From NCBI GenBank assembly GCA_023254555.1, contig JALRLI010000026.1, forward strand, positions 1 through 14,455: a stretch of DNA of 14,455 nucleotides. Direction: 5' to 3'. Source of the DNA: Microbacteriaceae bacterium (lineage in GTDB: Bacteria; Actinomycetota; Actinomycetes; Actinomycetales; Microbacteriaceae). Below, in pieces: positions 7,860-14,455 of the stretch. The translations under genes and the position numbers were made by a program. Numbering within the stretch: position 1 is the first letter of the stretch; every line of letters starts with the position of its first letter. Below the pieces are notes generated by a model. The model was given only the letters and a program-made list of their open reading frames with translations. It did not search any database and was not told the DNA's origin.

Positions 7860-9771
7860 TCATCATCATGGCGGCTCATCGAATGCAGTCGCAGTCTCGG
7901 GCGCTCGTATTGCTCTGGTGGGTGCCCCGAACGCGGGCAAGAGTACTCTTTTTAACCAGCTGACGGGCCTGAACGTGAAAACCGGCAATTACCCTGGTGT
8001 GACCGTCGGGCGTGAGACAGGATTTTTCTCCGTTGACGGCGAACAGTTTGCCCTTGAAGATCTTCCGGGCGCCTACAGTTTGGCCTCGGTCAGCCCCGAC
8101 GAAGAAGTGGTTCGGCAGTTTCTCGCCGGTGAACTGGACGCACAAGGTATCAACAAGCCACAGGCGGTTCTCGCCGTGCTCGATGCCACAACGCTTGACC
8201 AGTCATTGTCACTGCTTTCGCAGGTATTTGCGCTCGGTATGCCCACCTGTGTCGTGCTCACGATGACCGATGAGCTACAGATGCGCTCTGGTTCGATTGA
8301 CACAGCTGCACTAGAAAAGGCTCTGGGTGTTCCGGTTGTGACATCACTCGCGCATCGACGCGGCGGTGTTGATGACGTGCGGGAGGCATGCGCGCACTGG
8401 CAGCACTGGTCAACACCGGTGGTTGCGCCACCCACTGATCCGGCCGGAGTGCGCCAGTGGGTGGGCTCGGTGTTGAACACCGCAGGGTACAAGCCCGCAG
8501 ACCCAGATAGCCGAACCGCAACAATCGATTCAATCTTGTTGCACCCGGTATGGGGGCTACTCGCGTTCATTGGCGTGATGTTTTTGCTGTTTCAAGCAAT
8601 TTTTACTGCAGCGACTCCCTTTCAAGACGGGCTCGAGTATCTTTTTGGGCTGCTCGGCGACTTTGTTCGGGCATCCATCTCGATACCGTGGCTGGCTAGC
8701 TTCTTGGCAGACGCTGTGATCGGTGGTGTTGGTGGAATGCTTGTGTTCGTTCCGCAGATCATGTTCATGTTCTTGGTCCTCGCCATACTCGAGGGCAGCG
8801 GGTACTTGGCGCGAGCAGCGTTTTTGATGGACGGGCTGATGGCGAAGGCCGGACTCGAAGGGCGGGCCTTTGTTTCGCTGCTCTCGTCGCTTGCGTGTGC
8901 AATTCCGGGAATCATGTCGACCAGAACTATGAGCTCTTCCCGGCACCGGCTTGCCACGATGCTCGCAGCACCGCTGATGACCTGTTCAGCACGCTTACCT
9001 ATATATGTGATGCTGATTGGCATGCTGGTACCGGCCGGCACGTATATCGGGCCACTGCAGGTGCAGGGTCTCGTCATGTTCGCGCTGTATCTCGGTGGTG
9101 CGCTCGCCGCGATGATTACCGCCTGGTTGGTCACGAAGCTGATCGGGCGCAAGGCGAATATGTTTCCGTTTTATCTGGAGATGCCGCCGTACAGGTTTCC
9201 AACCGCGAAGACTCTCTTCATTGTGACGTGGAACGCGGTTGCTGCATTTTTGAAGCGAGCGGGCACAATGATTCTCGCCGCCACCGCCGTGATGTGGCTG
9301 CTGCTCAACATCTCGATTGGACAGGGTTCGACCGACGGCAACAACCAACCATCGCTCGACACGAGCGTCGCTGGATCCATCGGTCGCGTGATGGAGCCGG
9401 TTTTTGAGCCCCTTGGTTACAACTGGCAGATTAATGTCGGCATACTCTCGTCACTCACCGCGCGCGAGACCTTTGTGTCGACGATGGGGCAGATTGCTTC
9501 GGCAGACAACCCTGATGACCCAGCTGAAGCGCTACAAACCATGACGTACACGAGCGGCAGCCGCGAGGGCGAGAAGGTTTTCACTCCCGCCACTATCGCG
9601 AGCCTGCTGGTCTTCTTCATGTTTGCGCTTCAGTGCGTCGCGACGATGGTCGTGCTTCGAAAAGAGTCTGGGAGCTGGCGCTGGCCGGCACTGGCGTTCG
9701 GGTATATGTTTGCCCTCGCCTGGGTGGGTGCGTTCATCACTCGCCTGATTGTCGAGGCGGTGACCGCGTGA
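7852..9771 (+). CDS. feoB: FeoB, ferrous iron transporter with N-terminal G domain
   Basis: A 639-residue inner-membrane Fe(II) importer, shorter than E. coli FeoB (773) but with all parts. The G domain shows G1 GAPNAGKST (24-32), G2 around GNYPGVTV (45-52), G3 DLPG (70-73) and G4 position TMTD (137-140), followed by the regulatory helical region. From about residue 225 the membrane domain contains two Gate modules with the landmarks CAIPGIMSTRTM, PLMTCSARLPIY, the PFYLEMPPYRFP cytosolic segment and LTARETFVSTMGQI; about eight membrane helices are apparent. G4 has Thr where NxxD is usual. The N-terminus carries three histidines at positions 4-6. ATG 7852 overlaps feoA by eight bases, and the stop overlaps the Nfu gene by four, marking one operon. 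Confidence 0.97.
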   Translation: MASHHHGGSSNAVAVSGARIALVGAPNAGKSTLFNQLTGLNVKTGNYPGVTVGRETGFFSVDGEQFALEDLPGAYSLASVSPDEEVVRQFLAGELDAQGINKPQAVLAVLDATTLDQSLSLLSQVFALGMPTCVVLTMTDELQMRSGSIDTAALEKALGVPVVTSLAHRRGGVDDVREACAHWQHWSTPVVAPPTDPAGVRQWVGSVLNTAGYKPADPDSRTATIDSILLHPVWGLLAFIGVMFLLFQAIFTAATPFQDGLEYLFGLLGDFVRASISIPWLASFLADAVIGGVGGMLVFVPQIMFMFLVLAILEGSGYLARAAFLMDGLMAKAGLEGRAFVSLLSSLACAIPGIMSTRTMSSSRHRLATMLAAPLMTCSARLPIYVMLIGMLVPAGTYIGPLQVQGLVMFALYLGGALAAMITAWLVTKLIGRKANMFPFYLEMPPYRFPTAKTLFIVTWNAVAAFLKRAGTMILAATAVMWLLLNISIGQGSTDGNNQPSLDTSVAGSIGRVMEPVFEPLGYNWQINVGILSSLTARETFVSTMGQIASADNPDDPAEALQTMTYTSGSREGEKVFTPATIASLLVFFMFALQCVATMVVLRKESGSWRWPALAFGYMFALAWVGAFITRLIVEAVTA

Positions 9772-10298
9772 GCGCCTCCGAGTTACTGATTCACCCAGAA
9801 CGCATCGATGGTTCAGAAGCCGTACTCTGGCGCACCACAGCAGCCGAGTCTCTCGCGACTGGTCTGGTGACAGATGCTCCGGGTGTGTTTGGCGAGCTGC
9901 TACGTTCGGGTGTGATTGTCGAGGCCACCGTGTGCTCTGATGGCATCGTGACCCAGCTCGGTGAGAACTGCACGTGGGGTGAAGTGGGAGCCGAGGTTCG
10001 CGCTGCAGTTGTCGATGCGTTGGTGGCGCCAAACGTCGATTGGCAGACCACAACTTCCGCGACCGACAACTCTGAACTGTTCGCCGTGATCGACACGGTT
10101 TTCGCTGGGCCGGCTGGCGATCTCATCCGATTACACGGTGGATCATGGTCAGTTGAGTCAATCCTCAACGGCACGGTGACCATCAAACTCAGCGGTGCCT
10201 GCGATGGATGCCCAGCCGTCACATTCGCGACCGGGCTGAAAATCGACCGAGCACTTCGCGCTGCGCATCCGGCGATCGAGCGCGTCATCACGGTGTAG
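9768..10298 (+). CDS. Nfu/NifU-type iron-sulfur cluster carrier, third gene of the feo operon
   Basis: A 176-residue protein with two recognisable parts. The C-terminal half (about 115-176) is a NifU C-terminal-like domain with GGSWSVESI and the cluster-binding GACDGCPA motif (C145, C148); dimers of such domains hold a [4Fe-4S] cluster for delivery to apoproteins. The N-terminal half (about 15-90) resembles the Nfu N-terminal domain, ending near CTWGEVGAEVRAAVVDAL. GTG 9768 overlaps the feoB stop in GTGA, so it is coupled to feoB; an upstream in-frame ATG at 9633 would lie deep inside feoB and is not used. The position suggests that imported Fe(II) and Fe-S assembly are co-regulated, with Nfu in the place FeoC holds in enterobacteria. 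C56 and C68 in the N-terminal half are additional possible ligands. No clear terminator follows. Confidence 0.88.
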   Translation: MSASELLIHPERIDGSEAVLWRTTAAESLATGLVTDAPGVFGELLRSGVIVEATVCSDGIVTQLGENCTWGEVGAEVRAAVVDALVAPNVDWQTTTSATDNSELFAVIDTVFAGPAGDLIRLHGGSWSVESILNGTVTIKLSGACDGCPAVTFATGLKIDRALRAAHPAIERVITV

Positions 10299-10326
10299 CT
10301 AAGGCTCGCTCCACACCAGTGCCTCT

Positions 10327-10370
10327 TTGCGGGCTGCGCTCACAATTCGAAGGTTGCCGCTGCGCGCACA
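10327..10370 (+). repeat. Imperfect direct repeat in the gap before the pilin gene
   Basis: Two copies of a roughly 17-base unit, TTGCGGGCTGCGCTCACA (10327-10344) and TTGCCGCTGCGCGCACA (10354-10370), differ by one missing base and two substitutions, with starts 27 bases apart. They lie in the 138-base gap 10299-10436 between nfu and the pilin gene. The gap must hold the pilin promoter unless the gene is read from feo; I found no convincing -35/-10 pair, no tRNA and no terminator in it. Confidence 0.4.
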
Positions 10371-10436
10371 CCGCTGATTGGGGGATGCTGTACCTGGCGT
10401 GCCCGCTTAAGTGCCCCAAACACAACGGGAGAAGTA

Positions 10437-10649
10437 ATGATGCAAAGCACACTGCACACGGTTAACTCACTCTGGCAGCGAGTGAGGGAAATTTGGAAGG
10501 ATGACTCAGGCGCAGCTACTGCAGAATACGCGGTCGTGATTATGGCCGCTGTCGGGTTCGCAGGGTTGCTCGTCGTCATCCTGCGCGGGAACGAGGTTAA
10601 ATCCATGCTCGTCGACCTCGTTCGAAATGCGCTCAACACTGCCGGCTAA
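10437..10649 (+). CDS. DUF4244 / Flp-like pilin precursor
   Basis: A 70-residue prepilin-like protein. The N-terminal leader (1-25) is hydrophilic and ends DDSG; it is followed by AATAEYAVVIMAAVGFAGLLVVIL, so cleavage after G25 would leave Glu at +5 and Tyr at +6, the Flp prepilin signature. The hydrophobic helix (about 32-50) would form the fibre core. This matches the DUF4244 protein that accompanies the Tad ATPase in Actinobacteria and is the likely major subunit. GGGAGAAG (10427-10434) precedes two adjacent ATG codons (10437 and 10440); the second has the better spacing, so the protein may be one residue shorter. It overlaps the next gene by 23 bases. No prepilin peptidase gene is visible in the window. 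Confidence 0.88.
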   Translation: MMQSTLHTVNSLWQRVREIWKDDSGAATAEYAVVIMAAVGFAGLLVVILRGNEVKSMLVDLVRNALNTAG

Positions 10650-10998
10650 TGTAGCTCATCGAGTTCGTCGGCTGCTTCGAGATGATCGGGGGAGTGTCAC
10701 GGCCGAGTTCGCTATGACACTCCCCGCGGTTGTTGCGGTGGTTGGCTTGTGTGTGGGCGCAATTGGGCTGGCCGGTCAACAGCTGAGGCTGAGCAGTGCG
10801 GTTGCAGATGCGGTTCGGTTCGAAGCAAGGGGTGATGCTTCACCGAATTTGAGTCAGCGCCTTGGTTACCACGTGCGGGTCAGCAGTGAAGAAACAGGTG
10901 ACTTCGTCTGCGTCAGAGCAACCGCGCATCCCGCGTCAGCGATACTCGCGGCGATTGAGATTCAGGCTCGAGCCTGCACACTCAGGAATGACTTGTGA
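10627..10998 (+). CDS. TadE-like minor pilin
   Basis: A 123-residue protein with a short basic leader ending DDRG (19-22), then SVTAEFAMTLPAVVAVVGLCVGAIG. Processing after G22 would put Glu at +5 and Phe at +6, the TadE pseudopilin pattern. One membrane helix (about 31-50) is followed by a small extracytoplasmic domain with C95 and C117, which could pair as a disulfide. TadE-like proteins are minor components needed to start or stabilise the fibre. The ATG at 10627 lies inside the pilin gene (23-base overlap), so translation is coupled. Confidence 0.87.
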   Translation: MRSTLPANVAHRVRRLLRDDRGSVTAEFAMTLPAVVAVVGLCVGAIGLAGQQLRLSSAVADAVRFEARGDASPNLSQRLGYHVRVSSEETGDFVCVRATAHPASAILAAIEIQARACTLRNDL

Positions 10999-11312
10999 GT
11001 GCCGCGCCCATTGCGTTGGGAGTGTTAAGCGCAACCGTGGGGTTGAGCGTTACCGTCGTGTCGGGAGCGTCGGCTTTGGCTCAACGGGTTGAAGTGCAGG
11101 CGGCTGCTGACCTCACAGCGCTCGCAGCTGCCGATGCGCTCTTCGGATTTACCGCAGGTGAGCCGTGCGCGTCAGCAACTCGTGTGAGTGAAGTGAATCG
11201 AGTTCACTTGATTCGATGTGAGGTGTCTGACACCTGGGTGAGGGTTGAAGTGCAACGCAGTATCGTCGGGCTCAGCGTGAAGTCCCAGTCAAGGGCTGGC
11301 TTGGTGTTATAA
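10995..11312 (+). CDS. Second TadE/TadG-like protein (Rv3654c-like)
   Basis: A 105-residue protein with an N-terminal hydrophobic helix (about 5-24) followed by QRVEVQAAADLTALAAADAL, the hallmark of the actinobacterial Rv3654c / TIGR03816 'helicase/secretion neighborhood TadE-like' family. The rest would be extracytoplasmic, with C58 and C75 as a possible disulfide. The start is fixed at GTG 10995: an in-frame TGA at 10989-10991 rules out extension, AGGA sits at 10984-10987, and GTGA overlaps the upstream stop. The result is that the usual leader with a Gly-Ser cleavage motif before the helix is absent, so it may not be processed like its neighbours. Role in the fibre is inferred from its family and neighbours. 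Confidence 0.8.
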   Translation: MSAAPIALGVLSATVGLSVTVVSGASALAQRVEVQAAADLTALAAADALFGFTAGEPCASATRVSEVNRVHLIRCEVSDTWVRVEVQRSIVGLSVKSQSRAGLVL

Positions 11313-11375
11313 CAGGAATGGCGGTATCGTTCACGGCGAACACTGAATTAGCGTTCGGTTTGCACCCCATAGATT

Positions 11376-11381
11376 AAGGAG
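11376..11381 (+). promoter_or_regulatory. topA: topA ribosome-binding site
   Basis: AAGGAG lies five bases before GTG 11387 and decides that start; the protein then begins MAGNKKLVIVESPNK, the normal topoisomerase I N-terminus. A possible -10 TAGATT (11370-11375) lies directly beside it, but no good -35 is seen. Confidence 0.8.
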
Positions 11382-11386
11382 TCTGC

Positions 11387-14110
11387 GTGGCAGGCAACAA
11401 AAAACTGGTGATTGTTGAGTCCCCCAACAAGGTGAAGTCCATCTCGGGCTACCTTGGCGACGACTACCAGGTAATGGCTTCGGTCGGTCACATACGTGAA
11501 ATTGCCGTGCCAAAAATGTTGCCGGAAGAGGCACGCAAGATTGCCTCTCTGAAAGCATTTGGCGTGAACATCGAGAAAGACTTCGAGCCCTACTTCGTGG
11601 TTTCCGAAGGGAAGAAGCGCGTGGTGAGCGAACTCAAATCCGCCTTGAAAGACGCGGATGAAGTATTGCTCGCAACAGACGAAGACCGCGAAGGTGAAGC
11701 AATCGCGTGGCATCTGCAGCAGGTACTCAAGCCCAAAGTGCCAGTACGCCGAATGGTCTTCAACGAGATCACCAAAGATGCGATTCGAGACGCCCTCAAC
11801 CACACTCGCGAACTCAACCAGAACCTTGTTGACGCCCAGGTTGCTCGCCAGACCTTCGACCGGCTTCTCGGCTTCGAGCTCTCAGGAGTTGCACGCCAGA
11901 AAGTGCGTGGTGCAAAATCCGCTGGTCGAGTGCAGTCGCCAGCCGTTCGATTGGTGGTTGATCGCGAGCGTGAGCGCATGGCGTTCATCACTGCAGGCTA
12001 CGCCAGCATCACCGGCGTCTTCACTGCCGGGTCAAAGTTTGAGGCCAAACTGGCTCGGGTAAACGGCAAAGAAATTGCCGAGGGAGATGACTTTAACTCA
12101 AAGGGTGAGCTCAAAAAAGACGGTGTGCTTGTTCTCGATCTGCCAGCCGCAGAAGCCCTGAGTGCCGCACTGACCACGAACGGTGTGAAAGCGGTTGTGA
12201 AGGCAGTTGAGTCAAAGCCATACACTCGTCGCCCAGCCGCACCGTTCACCACTTCGACCATGCAGCAGGAAGCCTCGCGCAAGTTCCGTTGGAACGTCAG
12301 CACCACGATGCAGATTGCGCAAAGTCTCTACGAAAACGGTCACATCACCTATATGCGTACTGACTCGACGTCACTTTCGCAGCAGGCCATCACAGCAGCG
12401 AGGGCTCAAGCATCTGAGCGATTCGGGGCTGACTCACTTTCTGAGAAGCCTCGGGTATATGCATCCAAATCGAAAAATGCCCAGGAAGCGCACGAGGCTA
12501 TACGCCCAGCGGGAGAGAAGTTTGATACGCCAGCCCAACTCTCGGGCAAGCTCAGCGATTCTGAACTGAAGCTTTACGATCTCATCTACAAGCGCACTCT
12601 CGCGAGCCAGATGAAAGACGCGACAGGCTCAACGGCAATCATTACAATCGAGGTCGGGCCCACCGGGTCAGCAGATGTCGAGATTGCCTCAAACGCGCTC
12701 GCCGAATTTCGGGCCACCGGAACCGTCATCACTGATCCTGGCTTCAAGCTTGCCTACGAAGAAGGCAACGACAAAGAAGCTGACGACAAAGCGAGCGATG
12801 AAGAGGCTCAGCTGCCTTCCGTGAGTGCCGGGCAAGAAGTATTTTTGGCTGAGGCAGAATGCAATGACCACTCAACGAAGCCACCGGCTCGCTACACGGA
12901 GGCCAGCCTGATCAAGAAGCTTGAAGAGCTCGGCATCGGCCGTCCTTCAACCTACGCGTCGATCATGTCGGTCATTGTCGATCGGGGCTACGTCAGCAAG
13001 CAGGGGCAGGCGCTTGTGCCGACTTGGATCGCGTTCGTGCTCGTGCAGCTGTTTGAGCAAGCCTTCAGCGATCAGATCTCATATGACCTCACAGCTGAAA
13101 TGGAAGATGAGCTCGACGAAATCGCAAACGGAGCAGGTAGCCGCGTCGACTGGCTCAAAAAGGCCTACTTTGGTGATGGCGGGCAGCGCCCTGGAATCGA
13201 GAATGCGCTTGAAAAAACCGCAAACCTCGACATTATGGAGCTCAATAAAGTTGATGTGGCCGGCGTCGAATTAGACGTGTGGCCAGAGGGCGCGAAGTTC
13301 GAAACCGGCGAGGTCGGCGCGAACGGAAAAGTTCGCCGCATCACCGTGCCACGCGAAATCGCTCCAGCAGACCTCACCGCCGAGAAGGTTCAAGAGCTGG
13401 TGGATGCGCCAATTATTGACGACCGTGTTATTGGTGTGCATCCAGCGACCGGCCTGAATCTGGTGATGAAGAGCGGTCAGTATGGCCCGTATGTGCTTGA
13501 GGAGCTTCCAGATGTGGTTGATCCGAAGACCGGTGAAATCTTGCCTCCGAAACGTGGCAAGGGTGCGCCGAAGCCGCGAACTGCATCGCTCTTCAAAGAC
13601 ATGGATCCGGCCACGCTCGACCTCGAAACCGCAATCAAACTCATTGAGCTGCCTCGTGTGGTGGGTGTCGACCCATCGACAGGCGAGGAAATCACCGCAC
13701 AGAATGGTCCATATGGCCCGTACTTGAAGCGCGGCCTCGAAAGCCGTTCACTCGAGAGTGAAGATGACATTTTCACCATCGGGCTCGATGCGGCAGCTGC
13801 CCTGATGGCAGAGCCTAAGAAGTACGGCGCAAATCGTGCGGCGAGTGCGCTCAAAGAGTTCGGCGCAGACCCGGTGAGTGGCAAAGCGATCAAAGCGAAG
13901 AATGGCAAATTTGGTGTGTACCTCACCGACGGCGTCACCAACGCAACGGTGCCCCGCGGCGAAGACGTAGCCACAATGGAATTCGATCGAGCCACTGAGC
14001 TGCTCGCAATCAAGCGCGGGAAGGGCCCTGCGGCTCCCCGTACCACGAAGCCGGCAGCCAAAAAATCCGCGGCCAAACGCACGACCAAAAAACCTGCCAG
14101 TGGCAAGTAA
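11387..14110 (+). CDS. topA: DNA topoisomerase I (type IA)
   Basis: A complete 907-residue type IA topoisomerase, which relaxes negative supercoils by single-strand passage. The Toprim domain has E11 (IVESPNK) and the metal-binding DEDRE at 98-102. The catalytic tyrosine is Y322 in ITYMRTDST, and domains II-III follow to about residue 600. An acidic segment (about 457-475) interrupts the core, as is common in actinobacterial TopA. The C-terminal region has no zinc fingers but at least three repeats of the type GxxPxTG...NGxYGPYL (from about 683, 760 and 826), and the chain ends in a Lys/Ala/Thr-rich basic tail (about 877-907), both typical of actinobacterial enzymes. GTG start with a good ribosome site. 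It lies 74 bases after the TadE-like gene and three bases before tmk. Confidence 0.98.
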   Translation: MAGNKKLVIVESPNKVKSISGYLGDDYQVMASVGHIREIAVPKMLPEEARKIASLKAFGVNIEKDFEPYFVVSEGKKRVVSELKSALKDADEVLLATDEDREGEAIAWHLQQVLKPKVPVRRMVFNEITKDAIRDALNHTRELNQNLVDAQVARQTFDRLLGFELSGVARQKVRGAKSAGRVQSPAVRLVVDRERERMAFITAGYASITGVFTAGSKFEAKLARVNGKEIAEGDDFNSKGELKKDGVLVLDLPAAEALSAALTTNGVKAVVKAVESKPYTRRPAAPFTTSTMQQEASRKFRWNVSTTMQIAQSLYENGHITYMRTDSTSLSQQAITAARAQASERFGADSLSEKPRVYASKSKNAQEAHEAIRPAGEKFDTPAQLSGKLSDSELKLYDLIYKRTLASQMKDATGSTAIITIEVGPTGSADVEIASNALAEFRATGTVITDPGFKLAYEEGNDKEADDKASDEEAQLPSVSAGQEVFLAEAECNDHSTKPPARYTEASLIKKLEELGIGRPSTYASIMSVIVDRGYVSKQGQALVPTWIAFVLVQLFEQAFSDQISYDLTAEMEDELDEIANGAGSRVDWLKKAYFGDGGQRPGIENALEKTANLDIMELNKVDVAGVELDVWPEGAKFETGEVGANGKVRRITVPREIAPADLTAEKVQELVDAPIIDDRVIGVHPATGLNLVMKSGQYGPYVLEELPDVVDPKTGEILPPKRGKGAPKPRTASLFKDMDPATLDLETAIKLIELPRVVGVDPSTGEEITAQNGPYGPYLKRGLESRSLESEDDIFTIGLDAAAALMAEPKKYGANRAASALKEFGADPVSGKAIKAKNGKFGVYLTDGVTNATVPRGEDVATMEFDRATELLAIKRGKGPAAPRTTKPAAKKSAAKRTTKKPASGK

Positions 14111-14113
14111 AAG

Positions 14114-14455
14114 TTGAGCAATCAGGTGCGAGGGCTATTCATTACACTCGAAGGCGGCGATGGTGTCGGCAAGACAACAAATGCCGACCTGCTTGAAGAG
14201 TGGCTCACAACTGAATGCGGTCGGAGCGTCGTGCGTACCCGAGAACCCGGTGGCACTGAGCTCGGCGCCTCGATTCGCCAGCTCCTACTGCACACCCCGG
14301 GGCATGTAGACCCGAAAGCTGAAGCACTTCTCTACGCAGCGGATCGCGCCCAACACGTGAACACTGTGATTCGACCGGCCCTCGAGCGCGGCGACGTCGT
14401 GCTACAAGATCGGTACATCGACTCTTCGGTCGCCTACCAAGGGGCTGGCAGAGTC
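14114..14455 (+). CDS. tmk: Thymidylate kinase, N-terminal part (cut by window edge)
   Basis: 114 residues are visible and the frame stays open to the right edge. P-loop GGDGVGKT (14-21), TREPGGTELG (42-51) with the conserved DR-box Arg region, and QDRYIDSSVAYQGAG (98-112) identify dTMP kinase, which phosphorylates dTMP to dTDP for DNA synthesis. The start is uncertain: TTG 14114 lies three bases after the topA stop with a weak GGCAAG ahead, while GTG 14126 in the same frame would give a start right at RGLFITLEGG and has no ribosome site. Close spacing implies co-transcription with topA. Confidence 0.94.
   Translation, partial: MSNQVRGLFITLEGGDGVGKTTNADLLEEWLTTECGRSVVRTREPGGTELGASIRQLLLHTPGHVDPKAEALLYAADRAQHVNTVIRPALERGDVVLQDRYIDSSVAYQGAGRV

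Noticed and set aside
8622..9152. 176-codon open frame antisense to feoB
   Set aside because: It is fully inside the feoB membrane domain on the other strand with no domain or start signal.
9633..9767. Upstream in-frame ATG giving a 221-residue Nfu protein
   Set aside because: The extra residues are out-of-frame translation of feoB and lack any family similarity; GTG 9768 with the GTGA overlap is the natural start.
10299..10436. Possible tRNA or small RNA in the gap before the pilin gene (an ATTCGAA stretch resembles a T-loop)
   Set aside because: No acceptor, D-arm or anticodon pairing can be built around it on either strand.
13477..14121. 214-codon open frame antisense to the topA 3' end
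   Set aside because: Low-complexity Ser/Pro/Ala translation is a mirror of the topA repeats and basic tail; no independent coding evidence.

Overview
The window reads as a compact chromosomal stretch from an actinobacterium, most likely a member of Microbacteriaceae/Micrococcales. The support is synteny plus protein character: an acs gene next to the actinobacterial 'helicase/secretion neighborhood' Tad-pilus genes, then topA, then tmk. The same set lies in the same neighbourhood in Mycobacterium tuberculosis (acs Rv3667, tad Rv3660c-Rv3654c, topA Rv3646c). Base composition looks moderate (mid-50s % G+C by eye, not counted) and genes are tightly packed with many GTG starts and short overlaps. 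This would fit a small-genome, perhaps aquatic, lineage; that last point is inference.

Layout. Positions 1-2016 (minus) hold most of a large Orn/Lys/Arg decarboxylase, cut by the left edge. After a strong terminator hairpin (2141-2184, minus) comes acs (2206-4203, minus). A divergent intergenic region (4204-4367) separates it from everything else, which is all on the plus strand: tadA-type secretion ATPase (4368-5369) overlapping a two-module T2SSF membrane protein (5359-6243); a thiolase (6329-7534); an 18-bp perfect palindrome resembling a DtxR/IdeR iron box (7553-7570); feoA (7611-7859), feoB (7852-9771) and an Nfu-type Fe-S protein gene (9768-10298), all overlapping; a pilin-like DUF4244 gene (10437-10649) and two TadE-like genes (10627-10998, 10995-11312), all overlapping; topA (11387-14110); and the beginning of tmk (14114 to the right edge).

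How it fits together. Three functional units share the plus strand. The Tad-like apparatus (ATPase, fused inner-membrane platform, pilin and two pseudopilins) would assemble a thin Flp-type surface fibre, but no prepilin peptidase and no CpaE-like ATPase is visible here. Between the motor genes and the pilin genes sit a thiolase and an iron unit of ferrous-iron uptake (FeoA, FeoB) coupled to an Fe-S carrier (Nfu) behind a likely iron-responsive operator. topA and tmk begin the DNA-metabolism part. The most interesting points are the iron operator with the feoA-feoB-nfu arrangement, the split Tad locus, the fused TadB/TadC-like protein, and the insertion near the PLP lysine of the decarboxylase. 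I see no mobile element, CRISPR array, tRNA or rRNA, and no intergenic stretch longer than about 200 bases.
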